From positions 1 to 64,000 of the forward strand of contig CAZABH010000003.1 of the NCBI GenBank assembly GCA_964483585.1: a stretch of 64,000 nt of DNA, in the 5' to 3' direction. Each line of letters starts with the position of its first letter. Position 1 is the first letter of the stretch. The stretch comes from SZUA-430 sp964483585 (GTDB taxonomy: Bacteria > Pseudomonadota > Alphaproteobacteria > Micropepsales > Micropepsaceae). The notes beneath the pieces are model-generated. The model saw nothing but the letters and a program-made list of their open reading frames with translations, was not told the origin of the DNA and made no database searches. The position numbers and the translations under genes were made by a program. Positions 1 to 10,683 of this stretch are shown one piece after another.

Positions 1-2023
<2,023 letters not shown>

Positions 2024-2024
<1 letters not shown>

Positions 2025-2151
2025 ATTTCGGTGACAGTGCACTTATTAATTTCGGTGACAGTGCACTAATGAGCAGACGGACAAGGTCGTCGCCACAGGC
2101 AGCCTGGAACTCATTAGTGCACTGTCACCGAAATTAATAAGTGCACTGTCA
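2024..2151. repeat. Palindromic element: perfect 42-bp inverted repeat built from tandem 24-bp units
   Basis: Bases 2032-2073 and 2110-2151 are exact reverse complements (42 of 42) around a 36-base centre (2074-2109). Each arm holds two head-to-tail copies of a unit containing AATTTCGGTGACAGTGCACT; on the left they begin at 2024 and 2048, 24 bases apart. The element fills the space between the stop of secA and the stop of the convergent methyltransferase gene (2158). As RNA it would form a very stable hairpin on either strand, so it could serve as a shared bidirectional terminator. There is no coding capacity and no T-tract. It resembles a REP/BIME-like or miniature mobile palindrome; that is inference, because no second copy occurs in this window. 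Confidence 0.85.
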
Positions 2152-2157
2152 GCAAAC

Positions 2158-3030
2158 TCACGCCGGCACGGCATAGGCCAGCAGATCCCGCCCGAACCCC
2201 AGCCGTGCCGCAGCCTCGGCATAATCGAGATAGGCCTCCACACCCTGCTCGATCAGATGATTCTCGCAGAACACCCGCGCCAGGTGCGCCCCCTTGCCCA
2301 GGGACCGGTCCTTGGCATAGTTCGAGTGCGGATTGGCAAGGAACACCTCGATCGGAAAACCCGTCTGCACCGACAGCACCCGATAGCCGCAATGGTCAAG
2401 CAGCTTGAGTAGGCCATCACGATTGAAATAGGACAGATGCTCCGGCGGGGCAAACCAGGTCGGCCCCGTGTCGCCCCGCGCCATCAACGCCGTCTGGAAA
2501 GCCGAATAGTCATTGGGCACCCGAAGCCGCACACAAGCGCGCCGTGCAAACAGCGGCTTGATGTCATGCAGCAGCTGCACCGGATCCAGCACATGCTCGA
2601 GCACGTTCTGCAGGTTCACCAGACCAAACGTCCCCCCTTCGGCCACCCGCGCCTTGATCACGCCGTAGAGGTCGCCCGCCGTGAACGCAGGCAGCAGGCT
2701 GGGATTGTGCCGCGAGACGCCAAAATCCGAGAAGTCACACGCCGACACCGCCCAACCGAAACGCACGAACGATTGGGAGAAATATCCCTCCCCGCAACCG
2801 ACATCGAACAGGGTCTTCTCCAGCCCGTGCCGCCGCGCCGTCGCCTCGGCCACGCGCGCAACATTGTGAAAATACGCGATCTCCTCGGGAAGGTACGACG
2901 CCGCATACGAGCCCTGCGGGTTCTGGTAGTATTTGCCCGCGTAATGCGCCGCAAGCTCGTCACGCGAAGGCTTCGGCAGCGCCTCGTAAAACCCAAGCGC
3001 ATTCAGTTCGGCCCGATAGGTTGCGGTCAT
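2158..3030 (-). CDS. Class I SAM-dependent methyltransferase
   Basis: A 290-residue soluble protein. Residues 74-82 (FDVGCGEGY) form the glycine-rich SAM-binding motif I. A later NVLEHVLDP segment matches the motif after strand 4 in Methyltransf_11/23-type enzymes. There is no signal peptide or membrane segment. The ATG start at 3030 lies 12 bases downstream of the stop of the metallo-beta-lactamase-fold gene on the same strand, so the two are probably co-transcribed. The methyl acceptor cannot be deduced. Similar small methyltransferases occur in glycan and lipid modification loci, but no glycosyltransferase is adjacent here. Confidence 0.85.
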   Translation of the reverse strand: MTATYRAELNALGFYEALPKPSRDELAAHYAGKYYQNPQGSYAASYLPEEIAYFHNVARVAEATARRHGLEKTLFDVGCGEGYFSQSFVRFGWAVSACDFSDFGVSRHNPSLLPAFTAGDLYGVIKARVAEGGTFGLVNLQNVLEHVLDPVQLLHDIKPLFARRACVRLRVPNDYSAFQTALMARGDTGPTWFAPPEHLSYFNRDGLLKLLDHCGYRVLSVQTGFPIEVFLANPHSNYAKDRSLGKGAHLARVFCENHLIEQGVEAYLDYAEAAARLGFGRDLLAYAVPA

Positions 3031-3042
3031 GCGTACGCGCCC

Positions 3043-4359
3043 TCAAAGATGAAAGAATTGCAGCCCGATATGCAGGTCGGGCTCATAATGGTTTGGCGAA
3101 CGGTGATAGCTCACATGGCCACCATTCTCGGCATTGTTCCAGTGCGAGCGCCGGTCGAGCACCATGCGCAGCAAGCGCTCGTCAAGCCTGCAACTCAGCA
3201 AGCGCTCGATGCCATCGCAGGAAACAAGCGGCTTGAACACCGGATAGATCTGGAACGCGCGAGAGAAGGCGTGGACAACGACATGGAACGTTGAGCGCAT
3301 GCCCAGCTTCTCCATGCGTTCGGCCAGTTTTCCAGACGCACGCGCAATGTCAGCGTAAAGAGGCTCGGCCGCCGGAAAAGGCTCAAGCTGATAGGGATAG
3401 CGCCGCCCCGCCAATTCGGTCACGATATAGCGCTGCATGTCGGCGACGTCGACCGGCACATAGGGTTTGTCCGTCGTGCCACGGGCAATATCGAGCGTAT
3501 CGTTCTCCCGCAAGACAACGGCACGCGACGCGCCAATACCATGGTCTGAAAGCCAGCGCGCACATTCATCCCACGTCGCCGTTCCAAGGTACTTGTTCTT
3601 CGGATGCAGGTCGCCCCCCAGCACATAGGCACCGGCAAAAGGCAGCACGAGCGTCGGCTTCATCTCGTTGATGATGGCGCGCGCATGCTGGAAGTTTCGC
3701 TCGAGGATCCGCTGACTCTCCGACAATTTCTCCGCTTCAGTCAGGTTGTCAAAGCAACTCGGATAGGGCCCGGCGGCGTTGTAGTTCAGCATCGCCAGCG
3801 CAATCGGCCCATGACGTTCGCGCATCAGCCGCGCAGCCTCGACCGTCAGCACATTGTCATTCGCATTCAGGGCAGACACCCCGCCGCACGAGACCAGCAG
3901 CGCCGAATCGATCAGGTTGCCGACCGTTGCCTCGTGGAAATTGTGACGGGCGAAAGGCGCAAACATCGTGAGCTGGAACTCGCGGAAGCTGACAGTCTCC
4001 TTGTCCCGAATCCTGACAAGATTGGTGAACCCCAGGCCAGCAAGCTTCTTGATCAGGAAATTCGGCGCATGGTCGAGAACAATCAGCGGCATACCCTTGT
4101 CAAAATCGAAGTGCCGTTCGTCGAAATGATCCGGATGCAGGTGCGACACATAGATGGCATCCACATCCTGCAGGTCGGACAGTTGCGTCTTGAGCTTGGG
4201 ATAGTGACACCAGCTGCCGTCGAACACTCCATCGACAACCCAGGGATCACAAAGGATCCGCGTCCCCTCGCTGCCCCTGAAGATACCGCAGGCATTGCCG
4301 ATGAAGGTGAAGTGCAACGGACCGGGGGAGGCGTCAACGCGGGGATTGTCATCAGACAT
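3043..4359 (-). CDS. MBL-fold metallo-hydrolase (UlaG / CMP-Neu5Ac-hydroxylase-like)
   Basis: A 438-residue protein. The metal-binding motif HLHPDH is at residues 73-78, after an N-terminal segment (FIGNACGIF, then a DPW turn) typical of the UlaG-like and CMP-N-acetylneuraminate-hydroxylase-like branch of the metallo-beta-lactamase superfamily. There is no Rieske domain, which a true hydroxylase would need. Further histidines and aspartates (FARHNFHE, LPFAGAYVLGGDLHP) could complete a dinuclear site. I chose the ATG at 4359; an in-frame TTG at 4368 would add three residues. The gene lies 12 bases upstream of the methyltransferase gene and probably forms a two-gene unit with it. The substrate is unknown. 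Confidence 0.8.
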   Translation of the reverse strand: MSDDNPRVDASPGPLHFTFIGNACGIFRGSEGTRILCDPWVVDGVFDGSWCHYPKLKTQLSDLQDVDAIYVSHLHPDHFDERHFDFDKGMPLIVLDHAPNFLIKKLAGLGFTNLVRIRDKETVSFREFQLTMFAPFARHNFHEATVGNLIDSALLVSCGGVSALNANDNVLTVEAARLMRERHGPIALAMLNYNAAGPYPSCFDNLTEAEKLSESQRILERNFQHARAIINEMKPTLVLPFAGAYVLGGDLHPKNKYLGTATWDECARWLSDHGIGASRAVVLRENDTLDIARGTTDKPYVPVDVADMQRYIVTELAGRRYPYQLEPFPAAEPLYADIARASGKLAERMEKLGMRSTFHVVVHAFSRAFQIYPVFKPLVSCDGIERLLSCRLDERLLRMVLDRRSHWNNAENGGHVSYHRSPNHYEPDLHIGLQFFHL

Positions 4360-4493
4360 GATTCGCAATCATCGTGAGGCACAGGCCACACGTCGAGCGA
4401 ATTTTCTCATGGCCAGACAATCGCGGCAGGGCGCGGATTGCGCAGGGACGTCAATCCTGCTGCAATGATGGCCAGCAGAACGCGAGCAAGCCG

Positions 4494-5645
4494 ATGACAC
4501 AACCCATCCCCTTCCGCATCGAAATCCCGCAGCCGACCATCAACCGCATCATGGAACGCGTGCGCACGTTCGAGTGGCCCGATGCACCCGAAGGGGGTGG
4601 TTGGGCCTATGGCGCGGAACTGGCCACCATGAAGCAGATCGTCGAGTACTGGCTGCACGGCTATGACTGGTACCGCGAACAGGACGCGCTGAACCGCTGG
4701 CCGCAGTTCAAGGCGCGCGTGCGCGATCTCGACATTCATTTCATTCACGTCCGCTCGAACAGCGAGAAGCGCCGCCCGCTGCTTATCACGCATGGCTGGC
4801 CGGGTTCGATCGTCGAGTTCATGAACATCATCGAACCTCTCGCTTTCCCGGAAAAACATGCCGGAAAGGCCAGCGACGCCTTCGACCTGGTGATCCCCTC
4901 GCTGCCCGGCTACGGCTTCTCGGGCAAGCCGGCCCGACCCATCAGCCCGCGCACGGTTGCAGGCTATTTCGACGAGCTCATGGTTGGCACGCTGGGCTAC
5001 ACGAACTACATCGCACAGGGCGGCGACTGGGGATCATCGGTATCCGGATGGCTGGGTTATGATCACCCGCAATGTCGCGCCGTACACCTGAACATGTTCG
5101 GGTGGCGCGCACCCGGCGTGGAACCGGAGACCGACGAGGAAAAGCAGGCCGCGCGCCAGGCCGAAATGCTCTTCAACCTCGAAGGCGCCTATTTCCGCGA
5201 ACAGTCAACCAAGCCCCTGACCCTGTCCTACCCGGTGATGGACTCGCCCGTGGGCATGGCCGCCTGGATCATCGAGAAGTTCCACGGCTGGTCCGACCTC
5301 GACGGCGGCCGGCTCGAGTCGGCCTATACGAAGGACCAGCTCATCACCAACGTGATGATCTACCTGGTGACACGCACCTTCGGCACCTCGACCTGGCTCT
5401 ACCGTGGCCTGTTCGAGGACACGACCGGCAAGCCCGTGCCACCGAAATCGCGCATCGAAAAGCCCGTCGGCATCGCCCGCTTCCCCAAGGACCTGATCCC
5501 CTTCCCGCCCCGCTCGCTCGTCGGCCGCCACATGAACGTCACACACTGGACCGAGTTCGCGCGCGGCGGCCACTTCGCCGCCATGGAACGCCCGCAAGAC
5601 CTCATCGAGGACATCCGCACCTTCGCAAGAACCCTCGGAAATTAA
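4494..5645 (+). CDS. Epoxide hydrolase, EHN-domain type
   Basis: A 383-residue alpha/beta hydrolase with the N-terminal EHN extension (residues 1-105, FEWPDAPEGGGW) found in microsomal- and juvenile-hormone-type epoxide hydrolases. The oxyanion motif HGWPGS is at 100-105. The nucleophile elbow GGDWGS places Asp178 as nucleophile. A C-terminal GGHFAAMERP supplies the catalytic His at about residue 360. These features support hydrolysis of an epoxide to a diol. No signal peptide is seen, so the protein should be cytoplasmic. The frame is open upstream to 4374, but the product from ATG 4494 (MTQPIPFRIEI) matches the family N-terminus. It diverges from the metallo-beta-lactamase gene across 134 bases. 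Confidence 0.88.
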   Translation: MTQPIPFRIEIPQPTINRIMERVRTFEWPDAPEGGGWAYGAELATMKQIVEYWLHGYDWYREQDALNRWPQFKARVRDLDIHFIHVRSNSEKRRPLLITHGWPGSIVEFMNIIEPLAFPEKHAGKASDAFDLVIPSLPGYGFSGKPARPISPRTVAGYFDELMVGTLGYTNYIAQGGDWGSSVSGWLGYDHPQCRAVHLNMFGWRAPGVEPETDEEKQAARQAEMLFNLEGAYFREQSTKPLTLSYPVMDSPVGMAAWIIEKFHGWSDLDGGRLESAYTKDQLITNVMIYLVTRTFGTSTWLYRGLFEDTTGKPVPPKSRIEKPVGIARFPKDLIPFPPRSLVGRHMNVTHWTEFARGGHFAAMERPQDLIEDIRTFARTLGN

Positions 5646-5953
5646 CGGTGACATGATAAATTCGCCGAACCACCTACCGCAAACGGTCTCCTTCACTGCG
5701 TAAGGGAGAGAGACCGCCCCCTGCTCCTCCTCACGCTGTGAGGATGTGGCTGCTGCTGACGGAGGCGTACCTCGACCGGTACACCCTGCGTCACCCCGCC
5801 ACCTCGAAACGCGGCGAATGTTCTACTATTGTTCAAAAATGCCAACAACCGCAGGAGGCATGCCAACCACCCACGAAACGCAAATCGCGAAACATCTGAC
5901 GAAAGTGTCTCTCGTGTCACAAGCCCCACCCACAAGCGGGGGTAATTGACACG
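5646..5953. other. Non-coding gap between convergent genes, with several short dyads
   Basis: About 300 bases between the epoxide hydrolase stop and the accA stop. I see no convincing gene. There are short inverted repeats: CGGTCTC paired with GAGACCG around 5685-5730, CCTCAC-GCT-GTGAGG around 5732-5746, and GTACC paired with GGTAC around 5767-5783. None has a T-tract. A CCCC/GGGG pairing just downstream of accA (about 5925-5945) could be a weak terminator for accA. Confidence 0.4.
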
Positions 5954-6931
5954 TCAGGCCAAGCCGACACGCCCCATGGACAGATACTTGTCCCAGCGCG
6001 CCTTTCGCAAGACATCGGCAGGCATGCTCTCAAGCTCGGTCAGGGCCAGGTCGATCGCATCGCCCGCGTCCTCCATGACTTGGGCCCGGCCGCGCTGTGC
6101 ACCGCCAACCGGTTCGGCGATGATGGAGTCGATGATCCGCAGCTGGAACAGGTCCTGCGCCGTTACCTTCATGGCCGACGCCGCTTCCTGCGGCGAGAAG
6201 CTCGGCGGCGCCCCCAGCTTGGACTTGCCGAGGATCGATGAGCAACCCTCGGGCGAAATCACCGAATAGACAGAGTGCTCCAGCATGTAAACACGGTCAG
6301 CCGTCGCCAAGGCAACCGCGCCGCCCGAGCCACCCTCACCGATGATGACCGAGACCAGCGGCACACCCAGCGTCAGGCAACGCTCGGTCGAACGCGCAAT
6401 CGCCTCACCCTGCCCCCGCTCCTCGGCGCTCAGGCCAGGATAGGCACCAGACGTGTCGACGAGTGTAATGACCGGAATGTTGAAACGCTCGGCCATCGTC
6501 ATCAGGCGGACCGCCTTGCGATAGCCATCGGGCATCGCCATGCCGAAATTGTGCCTCAGGCGCGACTTCGTATCGTTACCCTTCTCGTGACCAATGACCA
6601 TCACCGAACGACCGCGAAACGAGGCAAGCCCACCCAGAATTGCCTTGTCGTCGGCGAAGGCGCGGTCACCACCGAGCGCCGTGAAATCCTGGAACAGGGC
6701 ATGGATGTAGTCGAGGAAATGCGGTCGCTCCGGATGGCGCGCGACCTGCGTCTTCTGCCACGGCGTCAGCTTGGCATAGATGTCCCGCAGGAGGAGCCCG
6801 GCTTTCTGCTCCAGCTTCGTGACCTCGTCCTCAAGCGAGATCGCCTCGCCCTGAGCGGACATGCGCCGGAGTTCCTCGATCTTGCCCTCAAGGTCGGCAA
6901 TCGGTTTTTCAAAGTCGAGATAGGTCGTCAT
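5954..6931 (-). CDS. accA: Acetyl-CoA carboxylase carboxyltransferase subunit alpha
   Basis: AccA forms the carboxyltransferase of acetyl-CoA carboxylase with AccD and produces malonyl-CoA, the first committed step of fatty acid synthesis. The 325-residue length is normal for the family. The N-terminus (YLDFEKPIADLEGKI) and the core segments GGDRAFADDKAI, GRSVMVIGHEKG, TLVDTSGAYPG and IGEGGSGGA are all diagnostic and intact. The start is ATG 6931; an upstream in-frame TTG adds only two residues. accD is not nearby. The gene is single on its strand, with the glycine-zipper gene and its terminator upstream. Confidence 0.97.
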   Translation of the reverse strand: MTTYLDFEKPIADLEGKIEELRRMSAQGEAISLEDEVTKLEQKAGLLLRDIYAKLTPWQKTQVARHPERPHFLDYIHALFQDFTALGGDRAFADDKAILGGLASFRGRSVMVIGHEKGNDTKSRLRHNFGMAMPDGYRKAVRLMTMAERFNIPVITLVDTSGAYPGLSAEERGQGEAIARSTERCLTLGVPLVSVIIGEGGSGGAVALATADRVYMLEHSVYSVISPEGCSSILGKSKLGAPPSFSPQEAASAMKVTAQDLFQLRIIDSIIAEPVGGAQRGRAQVMEDAGDAIDLALTELESMPADVLRKARWDKYLSMGRVGLA

Positions 6932-7019
6932 GTGCAATTGGGTAGCACCGGCTCCGCCCCCCTGCCAACCTGAAATAAATCACGGGGGAACAACGGGTTA
7001 ATGCTGAAAGGCCCGAGCC

Positions 7020-7060
7020 CAAAAGAAAAAAGGGCGCACCGGGTCTCGCCGATGCGCCCT
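7020..7060 (-). terminator. Rho-independent terminator after the glycine-zipper gene
   Basis: Read on the minus strand, AGGGCGCATCGG pairs with CCGGTGCGCCCT (12 pairs including one G-T) around a 6-base loop and is followed directly by TTTTTTCTTTT. The hairpin spans 7031-7060 and starts 26 bases after the stop codon at 7087. This is the clearest intrinsic terminator in the window; it separates this gene from accA. Confidence 0.92.
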
Positions 7061-7086
7061 GAAGCGAGGGGAAAGCCGGGAAGGCC

Positions 7087-7590
7087 TCAGTAGCGGCGCT
7101 CATAGTCCCGGTCACGCCAATCCCGGCGATAGCCGCGGTCGTCGTGGTAACCGTCCCGATAATGACGGTCGCGATAGTCGCGTTTGCGCTCGTTGCGGCA
7201 TGCATCCCTTGCAATGGCATTGCCCGCGACACCGCCAATGATGGCGCCGACCACAGTGGCAGGCCCGCGGTCGCGTCCACGCGCAGCACTGTTTCCGATC
7301 GCCCCACCGATGATGCTGCCAACGACGGCGCCAGCCGCAGCATCGTCACGACAGCCACGCCTGTCGTAGTGGCCGCCGCGATAGCCCGGAGGCGGTCCGT
7401 AATAGCCGGGCGGCGGCCCATAGCCAGGCCCGCCATAGTAACCAGACGGAGGCGGGGGCGGCGGTGGTGGCGGACCATAGCCGGGCCCGTGATAGCCGGA
7501 CGGCGGATAGACACCACCCGCAAGCGCCGGGCTTGCGGCGAAAGCCAGAAGGCCAATGGCGGCAAAGGTCGTTGCGATGATCTTCTTCAT
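7087..7590 (-). CDS. Exported glycine-zipper (2TM domain) protein with Pro/Gly/Tyr-rich region
   Basis: A 167-residue protein. A signal peptide (residues 1-24, ending ASPALA) is followed by a low-complexity proline/glycine/tyrosine region (about 25-75) with a run of nine prolines. Next comes a glycine-zipper pair (AAAGAVVGSIIGGAIGN and ATVVGAIIGGVAGN) like the 17-kDa surface antigen/Rick_17kDa_Anti family. The tail is rich in Arg, Asp and Tyr. A strong AGGAGG ribosome site precedes ATG 7590, which fixes the start well inside a longer open frame. It is likely an outer-membrane-associated envelope protein. It is a single gene with its own terminator. The exact role is unknown. Confidence 0.85.
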   Translation of the reverse strand: MKKIIATTFAAIGLLAFAASPALAGGVYPPSGYHGPGYGPPPPPPPPPSGYYGGPGYGPPPGYYGPPPGYRGGHYDRRGCRDDAAAGAVVGSIIGGAIGNSAARGRDRGPATVVGAIIGGVAGNAIARDACRNERKRDYRDRHYRDGYHDDRGYRRDWRDRDYERRY

Positions 7591-7715
7591 GGCAGTCCTC
7601 CTGAAGCGGCGGTCAGTCCGGTCCGGGCTGCAAGGGCCATCCGCTGTCAGGGTCGAGAATGTTCCCCCCTGCCTGAATGCGACATGAACGAGCCTCAAAG
7701 CCTGAAAAACGGCCC

Positions 7716-9599
7716 TCAGATCTCGACTTGCGTACCCATCTCGACCACGCGATTGGCTGGAATCCGGAAGAAACGCGTCGCCGAAAGAGCCGCAGCCTGC
7801 ATCCCGATGAACAAGGCGGCTTGCCAGCGTCGCAACTCCGAGCGGCTTGCAGGAATGAGGGTTTCCCGCCCCAGGAAGAAGGTCGTCTGCATCATGTCGA
7901 ATGAAAGGCCGAACGGCCGGCAAAGCTCGAGCGCACGCGGCACGTCAGGACGCTCCATGAATCCATAGTGCACCGTAACCTTGTGGAACCCCTTGCCAAG
8001 CTTCTCCACCTCGATGCGCTGCGCCTCGCTGACACGGGGCACGTCCTCCACGTTGACCTTCATGATTACGACACGCTCATGGACCACGTGATTGTGCTTG
8101 AGGTTATGGAGGAAAGCCGCCGGCACCACCGTCGGATTGGACGTCATGAACACCGCCGTGCCGCTCACGCGCTCGACAGTGCGATCCCATCGCTCCAGGA
8201 ACTCCTGTATCGGCATGGCATCGCGATAAAGCTTCGATACCAGGATCTCGCGTCCACGGTTCCAGACAAGCGTGACGGCAAGTGCCGCAGCCGCCACCAC
8301 GATCGGGAACCAGCCGCCAGTCGGTATCTTCAGGAGATTAGACGCAACGTAGACCGCATCGACCATGAAAAACAGCCCGAACACCCCGAACGCCAGCCAC
8401 CGCGACCAGCCCCAAAGCCAGCGCGCAACGATGGCCGCAAGGATTGTGTCGATCATCATCGCACCCGTCACAGCAAGCCCATAGGCATGGGTCAATGCGC
8501 TGGAAGTGCCGAAGGAGACAACGATGATCATGATGCCGGCCATGAGCATCCAGTTGATCTGGGGAATATAGATCTGCCCCATTTCGGTCGCTGACGTGTG
8601 ATGGATATCCATGCGGGGCAAGTATCCGAGCTGGATGGCCTGGCGCGTCAGCGAAAAAACACCCGATATGACCGCCTGGCTCGCAATCACCGTGGCACAC
8701 GTGGCAAGCCCCACAAGCGGAAACAGCGCCCATTGCGGCGCCATGTTGAAGAACAGGTTGTCGAGCGAGGCTGGCGACGACAGCAGCAATGCACCCTGGC
8801 CGAAATAGCTGCAGACGAGGCAGACAATCACGCCCGCCCATGCCATGCGGATGGGTCCCTTGCCGAAATGGCCCATGTCGGCATACAGCGCCTCGGCTCC
8901 CGTGACACAGAGCACGATGGACCCAAGAGCCACGAACACCGTCCACGGCTGCGCCACAACCAGGTCCAGCGCATAACCCGGCGACATGGCAAGCAGCACA
9001 TGCGGCCTCTCGATGATCTGCAACAGACCCAAGGTCCCAATCGTGGCGAACCAGAGCATCATGATGGGCCCGAAGAACCGTCCGACCTTGCCTGTGCCGC
9101 GACGCTGGAACAGGAACAAGGACAGCAGGATGCCCGTCGCGATGGGTACGATATAGGGCTTGAACTCTCTGGTTCCCGAAAGCCCTTCGACTGCCGACAG
9201 CACCGACACGGACGGCGTGATGAGGGCGTCACCATAGAACAGTCCGAGCCCCGTCAAGGCCAAGAGCGAGATCAGCCGACGTCGGCCGGGCGCCGCCTGC
9301 CCCGTCCTCAGCGCCAGCGAAGCCAGCGAAAGCACGCCGCCCTCACCCTTGTTGTTGGCGCGCATGACGAAGGCGCAGTATTTGATCGACACCACGATCA
9401 TCAGCGACCAGAACGCCAGCGACAGAACGCCATAGACCGATGCCTGGTTCATGGCCATGCCGCCCGAGGCGCCAAACGTTTCGCGCATCATGTAAAGCGG
9501 ACTGGTACCGATATCACCAAAAACGACACCCAGCGCTGCCAACGCCAGCATGCGTTGCTGGGCTGCGGTTTGCTTGGGTTCGTTCGTGTTGGATTCCAT
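7716..9599 (-). CDS. kup: Low-affinity potassium transporter Kup
   Basis: Kup is a K+/H+ symporter of the KUP/HAK/KT family. The 627-residue length is typical. The signature VVFGDIGTSPLY lies near the N-terminus, followed by about twelve hydrophobic segments and a soluble C-terminal domain that ends with the conserved TTFFLGRETL and MGTQVEI segments. The start is ATG 9599; an in-frame TTG at 9614 is possible, and neither has a clear ribosome site. The neighbouring malyl-CoA lyase gene ends 27 bases upstream on the same strand, so the two could be read together without sharing a function. Confidence 0.95.
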   Translation of the reverse strand: MESNTNEPKQTAAQQRMLALAALGVVFGDIGTSPLYMMRETFGASGGMAMNQASVYGVLSLAFWSLMIVVSIKYCAFVMRANNKGEGGVLSLASLALRTGQAAPGRRRLISLLALTGLGLFYGDALITPSVSVLSAVEGLSGTREFKPYIVPIATGILLSLFLFQRRGTGKVGRFFGPIMMLWFATIGTLGLLQIIERPHVLLAMSPGYALDLVVAQPWTVFVALGSIVLCVTGAEALYADMGHFGKGPIRMAWAGVIVCLVCSYFGQGALLLSSPASLDNLFFNMAPQWALFPLVGLATCATVIASQAVISGVFSLTRQAIQLGYLPRMDIHHTSATEMGQIYIPQINWMLMAGIMIIVVSFGTSSALTHAYGLAVTGAMMIDTILAAIVARWLWGWSRWLAFGVFGLFFMVDAVYVASNLLKIPTGGWFPIVVAAAALAVTLVWNRGREILVSKLYRDAMPIQEFLERWDRTVERVSGTAVFMTSNPTVVPAAFLHNLKHNHVVHERVVIMKVNVEDVPRVSEAQRIEVEKLGKGFHKVTVHYGFMERPDVPRALELCRPFGLSFDMMQTTFFLGRETLIPASRSELRRWQAALFIGMQAAALSATRFFRIPANRVVEMGTQVEI

Positions 9600-9626
9600 G
9601 GGCTCGGCGGTCAATAAGTCGATGGA

Positions 9627-10613
9627 TCAGGACTTGGTCCGCGAACGGATCATGTTCATCTGCCCGACGATGACTTCGGCCTGGCGGATGGATGCAAGGT
9701 CGATGAGCTTGCCATTGAGCGCAACAGCCCCCATGCCCTTTTCCGTGCCCTCCTTCATCGCCGCCAGGATAGCCTCGGCGCGCTCGACCTCGTCAGCGGG
9801 CGGCGTGAAGACCTGGTTTGCCAGGGAAACCTGCGAGGGATGGATCGCCCACTTGCCTTCGCAGCCCATGACGGCAGAGCGACGTGATTGCGCCAGGAAC
9901 CCATCAGCATCCGAATAGTCTCCGAACGGCCCATCGATCGGACGCAGGCCATGCGCCCGCGCCGCAGCCACCATGCGCACCGTGATGGAATGCCAGAGAT
10001 CTGACCAGTGTGTATCCCGCGCACCGGCCTCGTTCTTGTCGGTCAGGACAACATAATCCTTGTTCGGTCCGCCGATGTTCGTCGTGCGCATGCCGGCAGA
10101 GGCCGCATAGTCGGCCGATCCGAAATGCAGCGACTCCAGCCGCTTCGATGCGCCAGCTATGGCCTCGATGTTGTTGAAGCCAAGGACACTCTCGATGATG
10201 ACTTCAAGCTTGATCTTCTTCTTGCGCCCGACAGCCATCTCGGCCTGCGAGATCAACATGTCGATCGCATAGACATCAGCCGCAACGCCCACCTTTGGGA
10301 TCATGAGAAGGTCCAGCCGCTCGCCCGCCTGCTCCACGATGTCGATGACATCGCGATAGCACCACGCCGTATCCAGCCCATTGATCCGGACGGAAATCGA
10401 CTTGGTCCCGAAATTGATGGTCTTGAGGCCTTCGATGATGTTGGCGCGCGCCTTCGGCTTGTCCGCTGGCGCGACACTATCCTCAAGATCAAGACAGATC
10501 ACGTCGGCATCCGACGCAGCCGCCTTCTCGAACAATTGGGGCCGAACGCCCGGAACAAACAACTGAGACCGGTTCAGGCGCGGCTCGCTGCGTTCGACTT
10601 GTGTGAAGCTCAT
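9627..10613 (-). CDS. mcl1: CoA ester lyase, L-malyl-CoA / beta-methylmalyl-CoA lyase (Mcl1) type
   Basis: A 328-residue HpcH/HpaI aldolase-fold enzyme. The N-terminal RSQLFVPG, DVICLDLEDSVAP, SVRINGLDT, LLMIPKVG, EVIIES and DGPFGDYSDADGF segments match what I recall of Rhodobacter Mcl1, including the metal-binding Glu and Asp and the C-terminal KWAIHPSQV. Mcl1 cleaves malyl-CoA and methylmalyl-CoA to glyoxylate plus acetyl- or propionyl-CoA in the ethylmalonyl-CoA pathway and related routes. No other gene of that pathway is adjacent. A citramalyl-CoA or related lyase cannot be excluded. The start ATG 10613 gives the expected N-terminus. Confidence 0.85.
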   Translation of the reverse strand: MSFTQVERSEPRLNRSQLFVPGVRPQLFEKAAASDADVICLDLEDSVAPADKPKARANIIEGLKTINFGTKSISVRINGLDTAWCYRDVIDIVEQAGERLDLLMIPKVGVAADVYAIDMLISQAEMAVGRKKKIKLEVIIESVLGFNNIEAIAGASKRLESLHFGSADYAASAGMRTTNIGGPNKDYVVLTDKNEAGARDTHWSDLWHSITVRMVAAARAHGLRPIDGPFGDYSDADGFLAQSRRSAVMGCEGKWAIHPSQVSLANQVFTPPADEVERAEAILAAMKEGTEKGMGAVALNGKLIDLASIRQAEVIVGQMNMIRSRTKS

Positions 10614-10683
10614 TGCACTGCCACGCCCAGCTGAGCGCTCCCTCTCCGCGAGGCCGGGAAGCTAGGCGCGCAGCCTCACGCAG

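Noticed and set aside
8598..9617. A 339-codon plus-strand frame opposite kup
   Set aside because: Arg/His/Gln-rich low-complexity product typical of antisense reading of a membrane protein; no motif.
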